DNA from: CAZZCS01 sp964652645
Lineage (GTDB): Bacteria > Cloacimonadota > Cloacimonadia > Cloacimonadales > Cloacimonadaceae
Direction of reading: 5' to 3'
Assembly: GCA_964652645.1 (NCBI GenBank)
Contig: CAZZCS010000058.1
Location: 1-15,297, forward strand
DNA: 15,297 nucleotides
Both the position numbers and the translations under genes were made by a program. Under the pieces are notes generated by a model that had not been told where the DNA came from, did no database searches, and saw nothing but the letters and a program-made list of their open reading frames with translations. Below are positions 1 to 7,404 of this stretch, one piece after another (positions within the stretch are counted from its first letter, which is position 1; every line of letters starts with the position of its first letter).

Positions 1-75
1 TATCAGGCGTGTATCAAGTGTGTTCTCGAACACACTTGATACAGGTTTGATACAGGTATGAAAGAGGTTTGTCTA
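1..75. repeat. 11-bp repeat units around a 32-bp perfect palindrome
   Basis: Bases 11-25 (GTATCAAGTGTGTTC) and 28-42 (GAACACACTTGATAC) are perfect reverse complements separated by two bases. To the left is one more partial unit with the GTATCA core. To the right, units at 43-53, 54-64 and 65-75 decay from the pattern AGGTTTGATAC, which is the same core on the opposite strand. The element is therefore an inverted array of degenerate 11-mers meeting at the palindrome. The 11-bp period is close to one DNA helical turn. It lies just upstream of the phosphatase gene at 157. It could be a dispersed intergenic repeat, a cruciform or terminator-like hairpin, or a multi-site binding array. No T-run follows on either side, so a classical intrinsic terminator is unlikely. 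Confidence 0.8.
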
Positions 76-156
76 TATGCAGAGAGTGGAGCCGACATCC
101 TTTCGCGAAGTCAAGATTGTGCTTGACGCATTTATTCCCTTGGACAGCCTTGAAAA

Positions 157-2076
157 ATGCAGAAAGTTCAATCTTTTAAGGTAAAGAGACCAATCTTCTT
201 GAAGCTGGTAGCGTCAATCTTGCTACCCTTGTGTTTGATCTACTCTGCGATGCTAATAGTTAGCTACAGAGTGAGTAAGGCAAACGCAGAGCGGGCAGCT
301 GAAAACTACCTGCAAGAGCTTTGTACCAGATATGCAGGGGATTTTGATGCCCAGCTAAGTATGGTAGAGCGGCAAACAGTCGATCTCTCCTTGAACTTAC
401 AGCATGCCTCCCGGATTGATAATGAGGCTCTTGTCCGATACCTGAGAAAGAGCGTGGAGTACAACAGCTTTTTATCTGGCCTGGCCTTCGCTTTTGAGCC
501 TCACATATTCTCGCCTCAGAGGAAACTATATGCTCCATATCAGTGTCGGAGTGGCGCCGAGATCAATCTCCTGGATATATCTGAAAGCTATGACTATACC
601 ACTCATGACTGGTTTGTAAAGCCACAGCAGACTGGAAACCCCTATTGGACGGAACCTTATCTGGGAGGTGCCAGCGGTATTCTCAATGCCTCTTTTACTT
701 ATCCCACCTACAGAGATGGAGTCTTCATCGGAGTAGCTGCTGCGGATCTCTCACTTGAGGATATGACGCGCAAGCTCTCGGAACTGGAGCTGAATAATGG
801 CTATGTCTTCCTGTTGAGCAAAAAAGGGAAATTTATCTCTCACCCCAATTCTAGCTGGATTATGAAAGAGGGTCTGGATTCAATAGCGGAGACGTCTGCT
901 CCGATCTATACAGGTGTCTTTTCTCTGATGCAGGACAGGCAGAGCGGCGTGATCAAACAGTCTGGTTCGAGCCGGACGGAAGCCCAATGGATTGTGTACA
1001 AGACAGTTCCGACTACAGGCTGGATTTTTGCAGCAGTAGTCTCAGAAGAAGCATTACTGTTCCAGGCTAGAAGGCAGCTGCATCTCCAACTAGTTATGAT
1101 GCTGGTCGGCTTGTTTATCATCATGATCCTGGTCTTGCTTGCAGCTCATGGGATTACAAAACCAATTCGCAGACTCACAGACCGGGCTCATGCCATTACT
1201 GCCGGAGATCTGGATTCCACTATCCCAATTGTTGAGACAAGGGATGAGATTGAAGAGCTGACGACAGTGGTCAATCACATGACAGCGGAGCTGAAAGAGC
1301 AGATCAAAAACATATCCATAATGGCTGACGCCAGAGCAAGGGTGGAGAGTGAACTGAGCATTGCTCGCAACATCCAGCAGTCCCTGTTACCGCATGTCTT
1401 TCCTCCCTTCCCAAAGCGAAGTGAATTTTCGCTGTATGCCCAGATGATCCCGGCCCGGGATGTGGCTGGGGATTTCTTTGATTTCTTCTTTTTGGATCAT
1501 GACCATCTGGTGCTCGTGATTGCCGATGTTTCTGGCAAAGGCGTCCCGGCTGCTCTCTTCATGGCTGTTACGCGAACCTTGATCAAGACGGTATGTGTGG
1601 ATGACACTACCCCCTCTCAGGCCTTGATCAAAGCAAACCAGATCCTGAGTTGCGACAACGATAATTGCATGTTTACCACCCTCTTTATCGGTGTCTATGA
1701 GGTTTCGAGCGGTCACCTATGCTATGCCAATGCTGGGCACTTGCCTCCCTTACTCTTTAGCAAGGATGGCAGTTTTCGTATTTTGGAATCGCTGGGAGAT
1801 CCAGCCCTGGGGATTGTCGAAGATTACATGTACAAGCAGTCCTGCATAAATATCGAGATCGATGATAGGCTGGTGTTCTTTACCGATGGAGTTACAGAAG
1901 CCTCGGATCCTGAGGACAATTTGTATGGAACAGACAGGCTGATCCAGCTCCTGCAAGATAGCCTCGACGACTCCATATATGAGGTTCAGGACAGGCTCAG
2001 AGAAGATCTGGACCGTTTTCAAGCTGGGGAGCAGGCAGATGATATCACCTTGCTCTTCTTTGCGAGAAAACTATGA
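157..2076 (+). CDS. Membrane Cache-HAMP-PP2C serine phosphatase (RsbU/SpoIIE family)
   Basis: A sensor phosphatase of 639 residues, expected to dephosphorylate a phosphoserine on a STAS-domain antagonist, most likely the one encoded next. A first membrane segment spans about residues 13-37. An extracytoplasmic double-Cache-like region follows to about 305, with Y145-D146, D151-W152-F153 and the Y163-W-T-E-P-Y168 stretch. A second membrane segment lies at about 310-331, then a HAMP domain (about 332-384), a linker helix and a C-terminal PP2C/SpoIIE domain (about 400-639). The PP2C metal-binding motifs look complete: R434-D-V-A-G-D439, A456-D457-V-S-G-K-G, N525-A-G-H528, T576-D577-G-V-T-E and D628-D629-I-T. 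The ATG at 157 has only a weak Shine-Dalgarno, but it places the first membrane helix correctly. The stop is 28 bases before the kinase-STAS gene, suggesting co-transcription. The ligand of the Cache domain cannot be told from sequence. Confidence 0.93.
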   Translation: MQKVQSFKVKRPIFLKLVASILLPLCLIYSAMLIVSYRVSKANAERAAENYLQELCTRYAGDFDAQLSMVERQTVDLSLNLQHASRIDNEALVRYLRKSVEYNSFLSGLAFAFEPHIFSPQRKLYAPYQCRSGAEINLLDISESYDYTTHDWFVKPQQTGNPYWTEPYLGGASGILNASFTYPTYRDGVFIGVAAADLSLEDMTRKLSELELNNGYVFLLSKKGKFISHPNSSWIMKEGLDSIAETSAPIYTGVFSLMQDRQSGVIKQSGSSRTEAQWIVYKTVPTTGWIFAAVVSEEALLFQARRQLHLQLVMMLVGLFIIMILVLLAAHGITKPIRRLTDRAHAITAGDLDSTIPIVETRDEIEELTTVVNHMTAELKEQIKNISIMADARARVESELSIARNIQQSLLPHVFPPFPKRSEFSLYAQMIPARDVAGDFFDFFFLDHDHLVLVIADVSGKGVPAALFMAVTRTLIKTVCVDDTTPSQALIKANQILSCDNDNCMFTTLFIGVYEVSSGHLCYANAGHLPPLLFSKDGSFRILESLGDPALGIVEDYMYKQSCINIEIDDRLVFFTDGVTEASDPEDNLYGTDRLIQLLQDSLDDSIYEVQDRLREDLDRFQAGEQADDITLLFFARKL

Positions 2077-2104
2077 GGCCGATCGGTGAAAAGCGAAGAT
2101 TGAT

Positions 2105-2866
2105 ATGAGAACTTATACTATAAAGCTGAACCCCAATATCTCGGAACTGGATAGACTCTTTAGCTGGCTCAAGTGCTTGCCCCAGAACGACGTAACAGCC
2201 TTGAACAGCCTCTTTCTAGTTTGTGAAGAGGTGTTTTGCAATATCGTAGAGCACGGCTATAAAGCCTTGCCCGAAAAAGACTTTCAGCAATCGATCCGTC
2301 TGGATATTGCTATTCAGGAAGGGGAAGTCCTGATGCGGTGGTCGGATATGGGGGAGACTTTCAACCCCGATCAATTGCCTCAGGCGGATACGTGTAGCAG
2401 CGTAGAAGACAGGAAAATCGGGGGTTTGGGTTGGCACCTGATCCGCTATTTTATAGATAAGATAGATTATCGTAGAGAAGAGAATATAAACGTTTTGTTT
2501 CTGGTGAAACAAAAGAAAGGAGATACCATGGAAACCATCACGAAAGTAGTCGATGATGTTACAGTAGTATATCTAAAAGGTAAGCTGGATGCCGTTACCA
2601 GTGGTAGTTTGGAGCAAACTCTGATGCCGATCCTGGATAGCGGCTCAGTCAAAGTAGTATTGGACTTTGCAGAGCTGAGCTATATCAGTAGCGCCGGATT
2701 GAGAGTGCTCTTAAAGGCCGCTAAACAGATTAAAGCATTGGAAGGGCAGTTTGTGCTCTGCAGCATGAAAGATTTTATCCGGGAAGTCTTTGATATTTCT
2801 GGCTTTAGCGGGATCCTGACCATCGTGGACAATTGCGAGATGGCGCTTGCCAGGATCAAGGAGTGA
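2105..2866 (+). CDS. HATPase (RsbW-like anti-sigma kinase) fused to STAS (RsbV-like) antagonist
   Basis: One uninterrupted 253-residue protein carries both halves of a partner switch. Residues 1 to about 138 form a GHKL/HATPase_c_2 serine kinase domain of the RsbW/SpoIIAB type. It has an N-box (E41-E42-V-F-C-N46-I-V-E-H50), a G1 box (D81-M-G83 through F86-N-P88) and a G2 box (G106-G-L-G-W-H-L). Residues 142-253 form a full STAS domain with S195-S196-A-G-L199; S196 aligns with the phosphorylated serine of RsbV. RsbW and RsbV are normally separate polypeptides of about 140 and 110 residues, which are the sizes of the two parts here. Codon 142 is an ATG preceded by AAAGGAG at 2516-2522, so a free STAS protein may also be made. 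The phosphatase gene ends 28 bases upstream and the GPP34 start is 6 bases downstream. The start at 2105 has a weak ribosome binding site, which fits coupled translation. Confidence 0.92.
   Translation: MRTYTIKLNPNISELDRLFSWLKCLPQNDVTALNSLFLVCEEVFCNIVEHGYKALPEKDFQQSIRLDIAIQEGEVLMRWSDMGETFNPDQLPQADTCSSVEDRKIGGLGWHLIRYFIDKIDYRREENINVLFLVKQKKGDTMETITKVVDDVTVVYLKGKLDAVTSGSLEQTLMPILDSGSVKVVLDFAELSYISSAGLRVLLKAAKQIKALEGQFVLCSMKDFIREVFDISGFSGILTIVDNCEMALARIKE
2516..2530 (+). promoter_or_regulatory. Internal Shine-Dalgarno and ATG inside the kinase-STAS fusion
   Basis: AAAGGAG at 2516-2522 stands five bases before an in-frame ATG at 2528-2530 (codon 142 of the fusion), exactly at the domain boundary. 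It is a much better initiation signal than the one at the gene's own start (2105). It matches the AAGGAG sites used by glmS and the GPP34 gene. This suggests an ancestral separate STAS gene whose ribosome binding site is still intact. Confidence 0.65.
2528..2866 (+). CDS. Possible stand-alone STAS antagonist made from the internal start
   Basis: Initiation at the internal ATG would give a 112-residue STAS protein, the usual size of RsbV/SpoIIAA antagonists. It would begin M-E-T-I-T-K-V-V and contain the complete domain, including the candidate phosphoserine (residue 55 in this shorter form). It lies in the same frame as the fusion, so fusion and free antagonist could coexist and set a kinase-to-antagonist ratio. 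The strong Shine-Dalgarno supports this; no expression evidence is available. The alternative is that only the fusion is made and the ATG is a relic. Confidence 0.5.
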   Translation: METITKVVDDVTVVYLKGKLDAVTSGSLEQTLMPILDSGSVKVVLDFAELSYISSAGLRVLLKAAKQIKALEGQFVLCSMKDFIREVFDISGFSGILTIVDNCEMALARIKE

Positions 2867-2872
2867 GGCATC

Positions 2873-3517
2873 GTGTTAAACTGTGCAGAAGAACTGATAC
2901 TCCTTGCCCTGGATGATGAGACGGGTGCCTTTCACCGAACTACCAATGTAAATTTCAATCTGGCATTGGTCGGAGCTTTGCTCATGGATCTGGCTCTGAG
3001 GAATCGAATTGATGTAGATCTGAGCCACATCTATGTGATCAACAAGGACAAAACCGGAGACCGTTTCCTGGATCATATCCTCGAGATTCTGGCCCAGCCC
3101 GAGACTAGTGGCGACACAGCAAAACTGGTCCGCTATCTTTACAACTCTCTGGAATACCTTCGGGATAAACTGCTGGAGAGTCTCGATCAAAAAGGGATTA
3201 TACGTGTGTCCGAGAGCAAGGTCTTATGGCTGTTTAACAAGAGACGCTACCCCGTGATTGATAACAAGGAAGAAAAGGAAGTGCTTACCAGGATCAGGGA
3301 AACTGTGCTCACAGACATGATCCCCGAGCCCAAAGATCTGGCTCTGATAGCCCTCGTCAATACCTGCGATCTGATGGATAAACTCTTTAGCAAAGATGAG
3401 CTTGCGGAGCATCAGGAGAGGATTGAGATTCTGAGGAGGATGGATCTGATCGGACATGCGGTGAACAAAATCATCGAAGAAGTCCAGATTATGATAGCAT
3501 CGACCTTTATCACTTGA
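2873..3517 (+). CDS. GPP34 (GOLPH3/Vps74) family protein
   Basis: A 214-residue protein with the family's N-terminal hallmark: A5-E-E-L-I-L-L-A-L-D-D-E-T-G near the start, followed by the L-V-G-A-L-L-M-D-L-A-L-R-N-R-I helix. Length and mostly helical composition match bacterial GPP34 proteins. Eukaryotic GOLPH3/Vps74 binds phosphatidylinositol 4-phosphate and sorts Golgi enzymes. The role of the bacterial members is largely unknown and membrane association is only assumed. No signal peptide or membrane helix is visible, so it is cytosolic or peripheral. Translation starts at GTG 2873, with AAGGAG at 2857-2862 and only six bases after the upstream stop, so it is tightly coupled to the kinase-STAS gene. 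Its position as last gene of a partner-switching operon makes it a candidate output or target of the switch; that is inference. Confidence 0.85.
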   Translation: MLNCAEELILLALDDETGAFHRTTNVNFNLALVGALLMDLALRNRIDVDLSHIYVINKDKTGDRFLDHILEILAQPETSGDTAKLVRYLYNSLEYLRDKLLESLDQKGIIRVSESKVLWLFNKRRYPVIDNKEEKEVLTRIRETVLTDMIPEPKDLALIALVNTCDLMDKLFSKDELAEHQERIEILRRMDLIGHAVNKIIEEVQIMIASTFIT

Positions 3518-3527
3518 GATAGAAATT

Positions 3528-3552
3528 GGGATGTGGGCAAGACCCACATCCC
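3528..3552. terminator. Shared hairpin terminator between convergent operons
   Basis: A perfect 10-bp inverted repeat, GGGATGTGGG (3528-3537) and CCCACATCCC (3543-3552), with a five-base loop. It sits between the GPP34 stop (3517) and the glmS stop (3571), which converge. T-runs on either side are short and interrupted, so it may be a weak bidirectional terminator or an mRNA 3'-end stabiliser. Confidence 0.7.
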
Positions 3553-3570
3553 TGATAGTTCATTAGTTTT

Positions 3571-5406
3571 CTACTCTACTGTTACGCTTTTGGCCAGGTT
3601 CCTGGGTTGATCTACGTCCAGACCTCGCAGATCTGCCACGTGGTAGGCCAGAAGCTGTAAGGGAATCACTGTCAATAGCGGTTGCAAGTTTGGCAGTGTG
3701 TCGGGGATGTAGATCGTGTGCTCGGTCATGCTATGCAATCTTTCATCTCCCTGGGTGGCAATCACGATCAGCCTTGCCTTCCGAGCCCGGACTTCCTGCA
3801 GGTTTGAGAACACTTTCTCAAAGAGCGGATCGCTGGGGGCAACGGCGACGACTGGCATGTTTTCATCAATCAAAGCAATCGGCCCATGCTTCATCTCGGC
3901 AGCGGGATAACCCTCGGCGTGAATGTATGATATCTCTTTTAGTTTCAGGGCACCTTCCAAAGCTACAGGATAGTTTATGCCTCGTCCCAGATACAGGGCA
4001 TTGCTAGAGTCTTTAATGCTTGCCGCTATCTTCCTGATGTTGTCGTTTTGCTCCAGGATCGTTTGCACTTTGGCAGGGATTTTGTCCAATTCGGTAATGA
4101 GTTCGAGACCCTGGATGGGGGACAAGGATCTCATTCTACCCAGGAAAACAGCTAGTAGAACCATGATTGTCACTTGGGACGTAAAGGCTTTGGTGGAAGC
4201 TACGCCAATCTCAGAACCAGCGTGGATATATGTGCCCCCGTCAGATTCTCTGGCGATGGAGCTTCCCACCACATTGGTAATGCCCAGCACGGTCGCCCCT
4301 TTGGCTTTGGCTTCTCTGGCTGCTGCCAGTGTATCCGCCGTTTCACCAGATTGACTTATGACAAATACAATCGTATCGTCCGGGATAATGGGATTCCTGT
4401 AGCGGTACTCAGAGGCATACTCGACGACCACAGGAATGCGAGCCAGATCTTCAATGATGTATTTTCCGATCAGGGCAGAGTGAAAAGAAGTGCCACAGGC
4501 GATCAGATGGATCTGTTTCACCTTGCGTAGCTCCTTTGGAGGTAGGTGCAAGCCGCCCAACCTGGCAGTACTGAGGCTCATATCAATCCTGCCCCGGTAG
4601 GCGTTCTCAATAGTAATGGGTTGTTCGTATATCTCTTTGAGCATGAAATGCTTATAGTCACCCTTTTCAATGGCAGAGATATCCCAATCGACTTCGGAAA
4701 TGAGGGGATTTACATGTACCTTATCCAGAGTGCTGATATTGAAGCCTTCTCCATTGAGGATGCAGAGCTCGTTATCTTGCAGGTATATCACTCTCTTGGT
4801 GTGGATCACTATAGCGCTCACATCTGAGGCAATGAAATACTCGTCGTCTGCTACACCGATTATTAGAGGGCTTCCCTTTCGCACAGCGATTAGCTTATCT
4901 GGATGTTTCTCCGATAAGACTACGAGGCCATAGGTGCCTTCTACCCGCTTCATAGCTTCCCGGACGGCATCTTCGAGGCTGGGCTCTGTCTTGAGGAACT
5001 GTGAGATAAGGTGCGAAACTACCTCGGTATCGGTATCGCTACGAAAGGTGTGTCCCAATTGGATCAACTTATCTTTGAGTGGCTTATAGTTTTCAATAAT
5101 CCCGTTGTGTACTATCGCCAGCTCTCCCTTACAGTCCAGGTGGGGATGGGCATTCTTCTCCGAGGGTTCGCCATGAGTTGCCCATCTGGTATGAGCTATT
5201 GCTATGTTTCCCAGGCATTTACTTGGCTCAGGAAGGCTGCGCTCGAGCTCGATTATCTTTCCAGTCTTCTTGTAAACGGCAAGCTTCCCATCAGTTATTA
5301 AAGCAGTACCAGAGCTGTCATAGCCCCGATACTCCAACCTCTTCAGGGCTTCTATCACAATCGGTAGAGCGTTTCTCTTGCCGATATAACCGACTATTCC
5401 ACACAT
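3571..5406 (-). CDS. glmS: Glutamine--fructose-6-phosphate aminotransferase (isomerizing)
   Basis: Converts fructose-6-phosphate and glutamine to glucosamine-6-phosphate and glutamate, the first committed step to UDP-GlcNAc for peptidoglycan and lipopolysaccharide, in the cytosol. The protein begins M-C-G-I-V-G-Y; Cys2 becomes the N-terminal nucleophile of the glutaminase domain after methionine removal. The T-R-W-A-T-H-G motif is present. Two SIS sugar-isomerase domains follow, with A-C304-G-T-S and S-Q-S-G-E-T. The C-terminus N-L-A-K606-S-V-T-V-E is the canonical end. At 611 residues it matches the family (about 609). AAGGAG precedes the ATG inside the last codons of the upstream ABC/CPBP gene, and the upstream TAA touches the ATG directly, so translation is probably coupled. 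There is no room for a glmS ribozyme, so that form of control is absent here. Confidence 0.98.
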   Translation of the reverse strand: MCGIVGYIGKRNALPIVIEALKRLEYRGYDSSGTALITDGKLAVYKKTGKIIELERSLPEPSKCLGNIAIAHTRWATHGEPSEKNAHPHLDCKGELAIVHNGIIENYKPLKDKLIQLGHTFRSDTDTEVVSHLISQFLKTEPSLEDAVREAMKRVEGTYGLVVLSEKHPDKLIAVRKGSPLIIGVADDEYFIASDVSAIVIHTKRVIYLQDNELCILNGEGFNISTLDKVHVNPLISEVDWDISAIEKGDYKHFMLKEIYEQPITIENAYRGRIDMSLSTARLGGLHLPPKELRKVKQIHLIACGTSFHSALIGKYIIEDLARIPVVVEYASEYRYRNPIIPDDTIVFVISQSGETADTLAAAREAKAKGATVLGITNVVGSSIARESDGGTYIHAGSEIGVASTKAFTSQVTIMVLLAVFLGRMRSLSPIQGLELITELDKIPAKVQTILEQNDNIRKIAASIKDSSNALYLGRGINYPVALEGALKLKEISYIHAEGYPAAEMKHGPIALIDENMPVVAVAPSDPLFEKVFSNLQEVRARKARLIVIATQGDERLHSMTEHTIYIPDTLPNLQPLLTVIPLQLLAYHVADLRGLDVDQPRNLAKSVTVE

Positions 5407-7404
5407 TTATATCTCCTTTGGGGCTGTAATTTTATGAAATGCTAAGATCGATCCGGTAAAAAGTATCAGGGCCGGTACGATCACCCAGGGTTGCAGATTG
5501 TCACTATCTTTCAGAAGGATTTGCATCCAGGCTGCACCGCTGTATGTGGCGATAAACAGGGCCAGGCCATTATTCAGGGTGTGGGCGATCATGCTGTTTA
5601 CAATACTGCCAGATCTGATGGTGAGGTATCCCAGCAGCAATCCCAAGATAAAGACGGGGATAAAGCGGAAAGGATCCAGGTGAAAGGCTGCAAACAGCAG
5701 AGCGCTTATCACAACGGCAGTGGTCTTGCCATTGTTCTCATAGAAACGCATCAAGAACCCACGAAACATGATCTCTTCGCAAACACCCGGGGTTACAGCG
5801 ATTATCAAGAAACTCTTCCAGAGGCTTGCATCGAGCTTGAAGAGCTCCATCAGTTTTTCGAGGTACTCAGCAGGGAAGGGATAAATGTAGTTTATCAGGC
5901 TGCCAATCATAGAAACGATGATCGTGGCAGGGATGGTGATAAAGGGGATCAGGATCAGCTCTTTCAGCTTTGGAGCTTTGATTCTCAAGATCTCTTTGGG
6001 CTTCAATTTGAAGATGGATAGCACTAGCAGGACAGGTGCCACGATGATAAACACCTGAGTCTGGAACAAGCCTTTTGCCAGATCCTTTGCCTGTAAGCTG
6101 CTGCCTATATAGTACAAAGCAAGTAAAGCCAGGACAAAGTACACCATACCATAAAAGGGGTTAAAGAGGTTTCGTTTATCCTTTTTGACATTCTTGAGGC
6201 TGCTGTCGTCATCGGTTCTAAAGAGTACAGCTTCGGAGTTAAATAGCTTGATCGATACTAAGATGGCAAAGAAATCCAGCAACAAAGTGGAAAACATTAT
6301 CAAGAAGAGATGGGTGAGCTGATACTCGTTCATAAGTACAGCCTTGAAAAACAAAGCAATATTGACTACTGGAATCAAGGCCATGCCGTTGCTGATCTCT
6401 ATTGCAGGGAAGAAGGTAATCATGCCAGCAAACATAGCCAGATATAGCATTGGAGCTTCGTAGGTACGGGCTTCTTTCATGTTGCGAGAGAATGTGGAGA
6501 TCGAGAGCATTACGGCAGCAAAGAGAGTGGCAAGCGGGGTGATCGCCAGCAGCAGGATTACAAAACCCTTGAGCGGGAAACTGATACCAGCTGTTTCCAA
6601 ACCAGACTGGCTGAGCATGTACCTCATTGAAAAATAGAGGCTAAAGAGGTTTATCATTACATTCAGCAAAGCAAAGGTTATGACGGTGAGGTACTTCCCC
6701 AGCACCAGTTCGTTGCGATGGGCAGCAGACACCAGGAGTGTCTCCAGGGTTTTACGTTCTTTTTCTCCAGCTACAAGGTCTGAGGCTACGATTGATGCTC
6801 CAGCCATGAGCATCATGATCAGCAGATAAGGCATGAACTTACCGAGCAGCATGCCCATCTCGCGCTCCTGAGTGGCAGTATCGATCTCCTGGACGGAAAC
6901 TATGCTCAGGATGGCAGAATCTATGTTCATATCCGTGAGAGCCTTTTCCAGTATCTCTTTCTCAGCTTTTGACAGGGCTGCGGTTAGCCTTGCCTGGATC
7001 AATTGGCCCCGATCGGTCGATTTATCAAATTGAATGCTAATCTTATATGTCTGCAGATTGTCCGTTGTAAGAGAATCGCTGATTGTCAGGATGGCATGCA
7101 CATCCTTACTCTGGTACAGCTCCTGGCTGGTTTGCGAGTACTCCATGAACTGGAAATGTTCGATACCCTCCACGTGCTTGAGTATGATAGCGGAACTACT
7201 ATTGGCCACGCTATCAGCAACAGCCACTATGGCACCCTGTCTTTCCAGTACAGACATTTGCCTGGACATCAGGGCACTGATGCCGACGAAGATAAGGGGA
7301 TAGAGGATCACAGGTAGCAAGATTGTAGTAAATAAGGTGCGCTTGTCGCGCAGCATTTCCAAAAGCTCTTTACGATAGACTATTAAAGCTGTTTTAAAAC
7401 TCAT
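5407..7404 (-). CDS. NatB-like ABC permease fused to CPBP intramembrane protease
   Basis: A 665-residue two-part membrane protein. The N-terminal half is an ABC-2/NatB-type permease: a cytosolic K-E-L-L-E-M-L-R-D-K-R-T start, a membrane segment at about 24-46, an extracytoplasmic domain to about 186, then several membrane helices. The cytosolic loop G213-E-K-E-R-K-T219-L-E-T-L-L is typical of the family. The C-terminal half is a CPBP (CAAX/Abi) protease with all metal and catalytic motifs: E543-E544-I-M-F-R548, F-A-A-F-H575 and H608-T-L-N-N612. I chose the ATG at 7404 rather than one at 7428. GGAGG lies 9 bases before it, the family begins there, and the eight extra residues look unrelated. 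It overlaps the ATPase stop by 11 bases. NatAB exports sodium in Bacillus; the substrate here is unknown, as is the protease target. The fusion type is seen in other bacteria. Confidence 0.93.
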   Translation of the reverse strand: MSFKTALIVYRKELLEMLRDKRTLFTTILLPVILYPLIFVGISALMSRQMSVLERQGAIVAVADSVANSSSAIILKHVEGIEHFQFMEYSQTSQELYQSKDVHAILTISDSLTTDNLQTYKISIQFDKSTDRGQLIQARLTAALSKAEKEILEKALTDMNIDSAILSIVSVQEIDTATQEREMGMLLGKFMPYLLIMMLMAGASIVASDLVAGEKERKTLETLLVSAAHRNELVLGKYLTVITFALLNVMINLFSLYFSMRYMLSQSGLETAGISFPLKGFVILLLAITPLATLFAAVMLSISTFSRNMKEARTYEAPMLYLAMFAGMITFFPAIEISNGMALIPVVNIALFFKAVLMNEYQLTHLFLIMFSTLLLDFFAILVSIKLFNSEAVLFRTDDDSSLKNVKKDKRNLFNPFYGMVYFVLALLALYYIGSSLQAKDLAKGLFQTQVFIIVAPVLLVLSIFKLKPKEILRIKAPKLKELILIPFITIPATIIVSMIGSLINYIYPFPAEYLEKLMELFKLDASLWKSFLIIAVTPGVCEEIMFRGFLMRFYENNGKTTAVVISALLFAAFHLDPFRFIPVFILGLLLGYLTIRSGSIVNSMIAHTLNNGLALFIATYSGAAWMQILLKDSDNLQPWVIVPALILFTGSILAFHKITAPKEI

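Noticed and set aside
102..127. TTCGCGAA palindrome and GTCAAG/CTTGAC dyad upstream of the phosphatase gene as an operator
   Set aside because: Both are short enough to arise by chance, and no matching promoter boxes were found beside them.
5404..5500. glmS ribozyme or riboswitch upstream of glmS
   Set aside because: The upstream gene's stop codon abuts the glmS ATG, so the whole upstream region is coding and leaves no untranslated leader.
5491..6021. Open frame of 176 codons on the plus strand, antisense to the CPBP domain
   Set aside because: The sequence is Gln/Asp-rich with no family resemblance, and the opposite strand carries all catalytic motifs of a CPBP protease.
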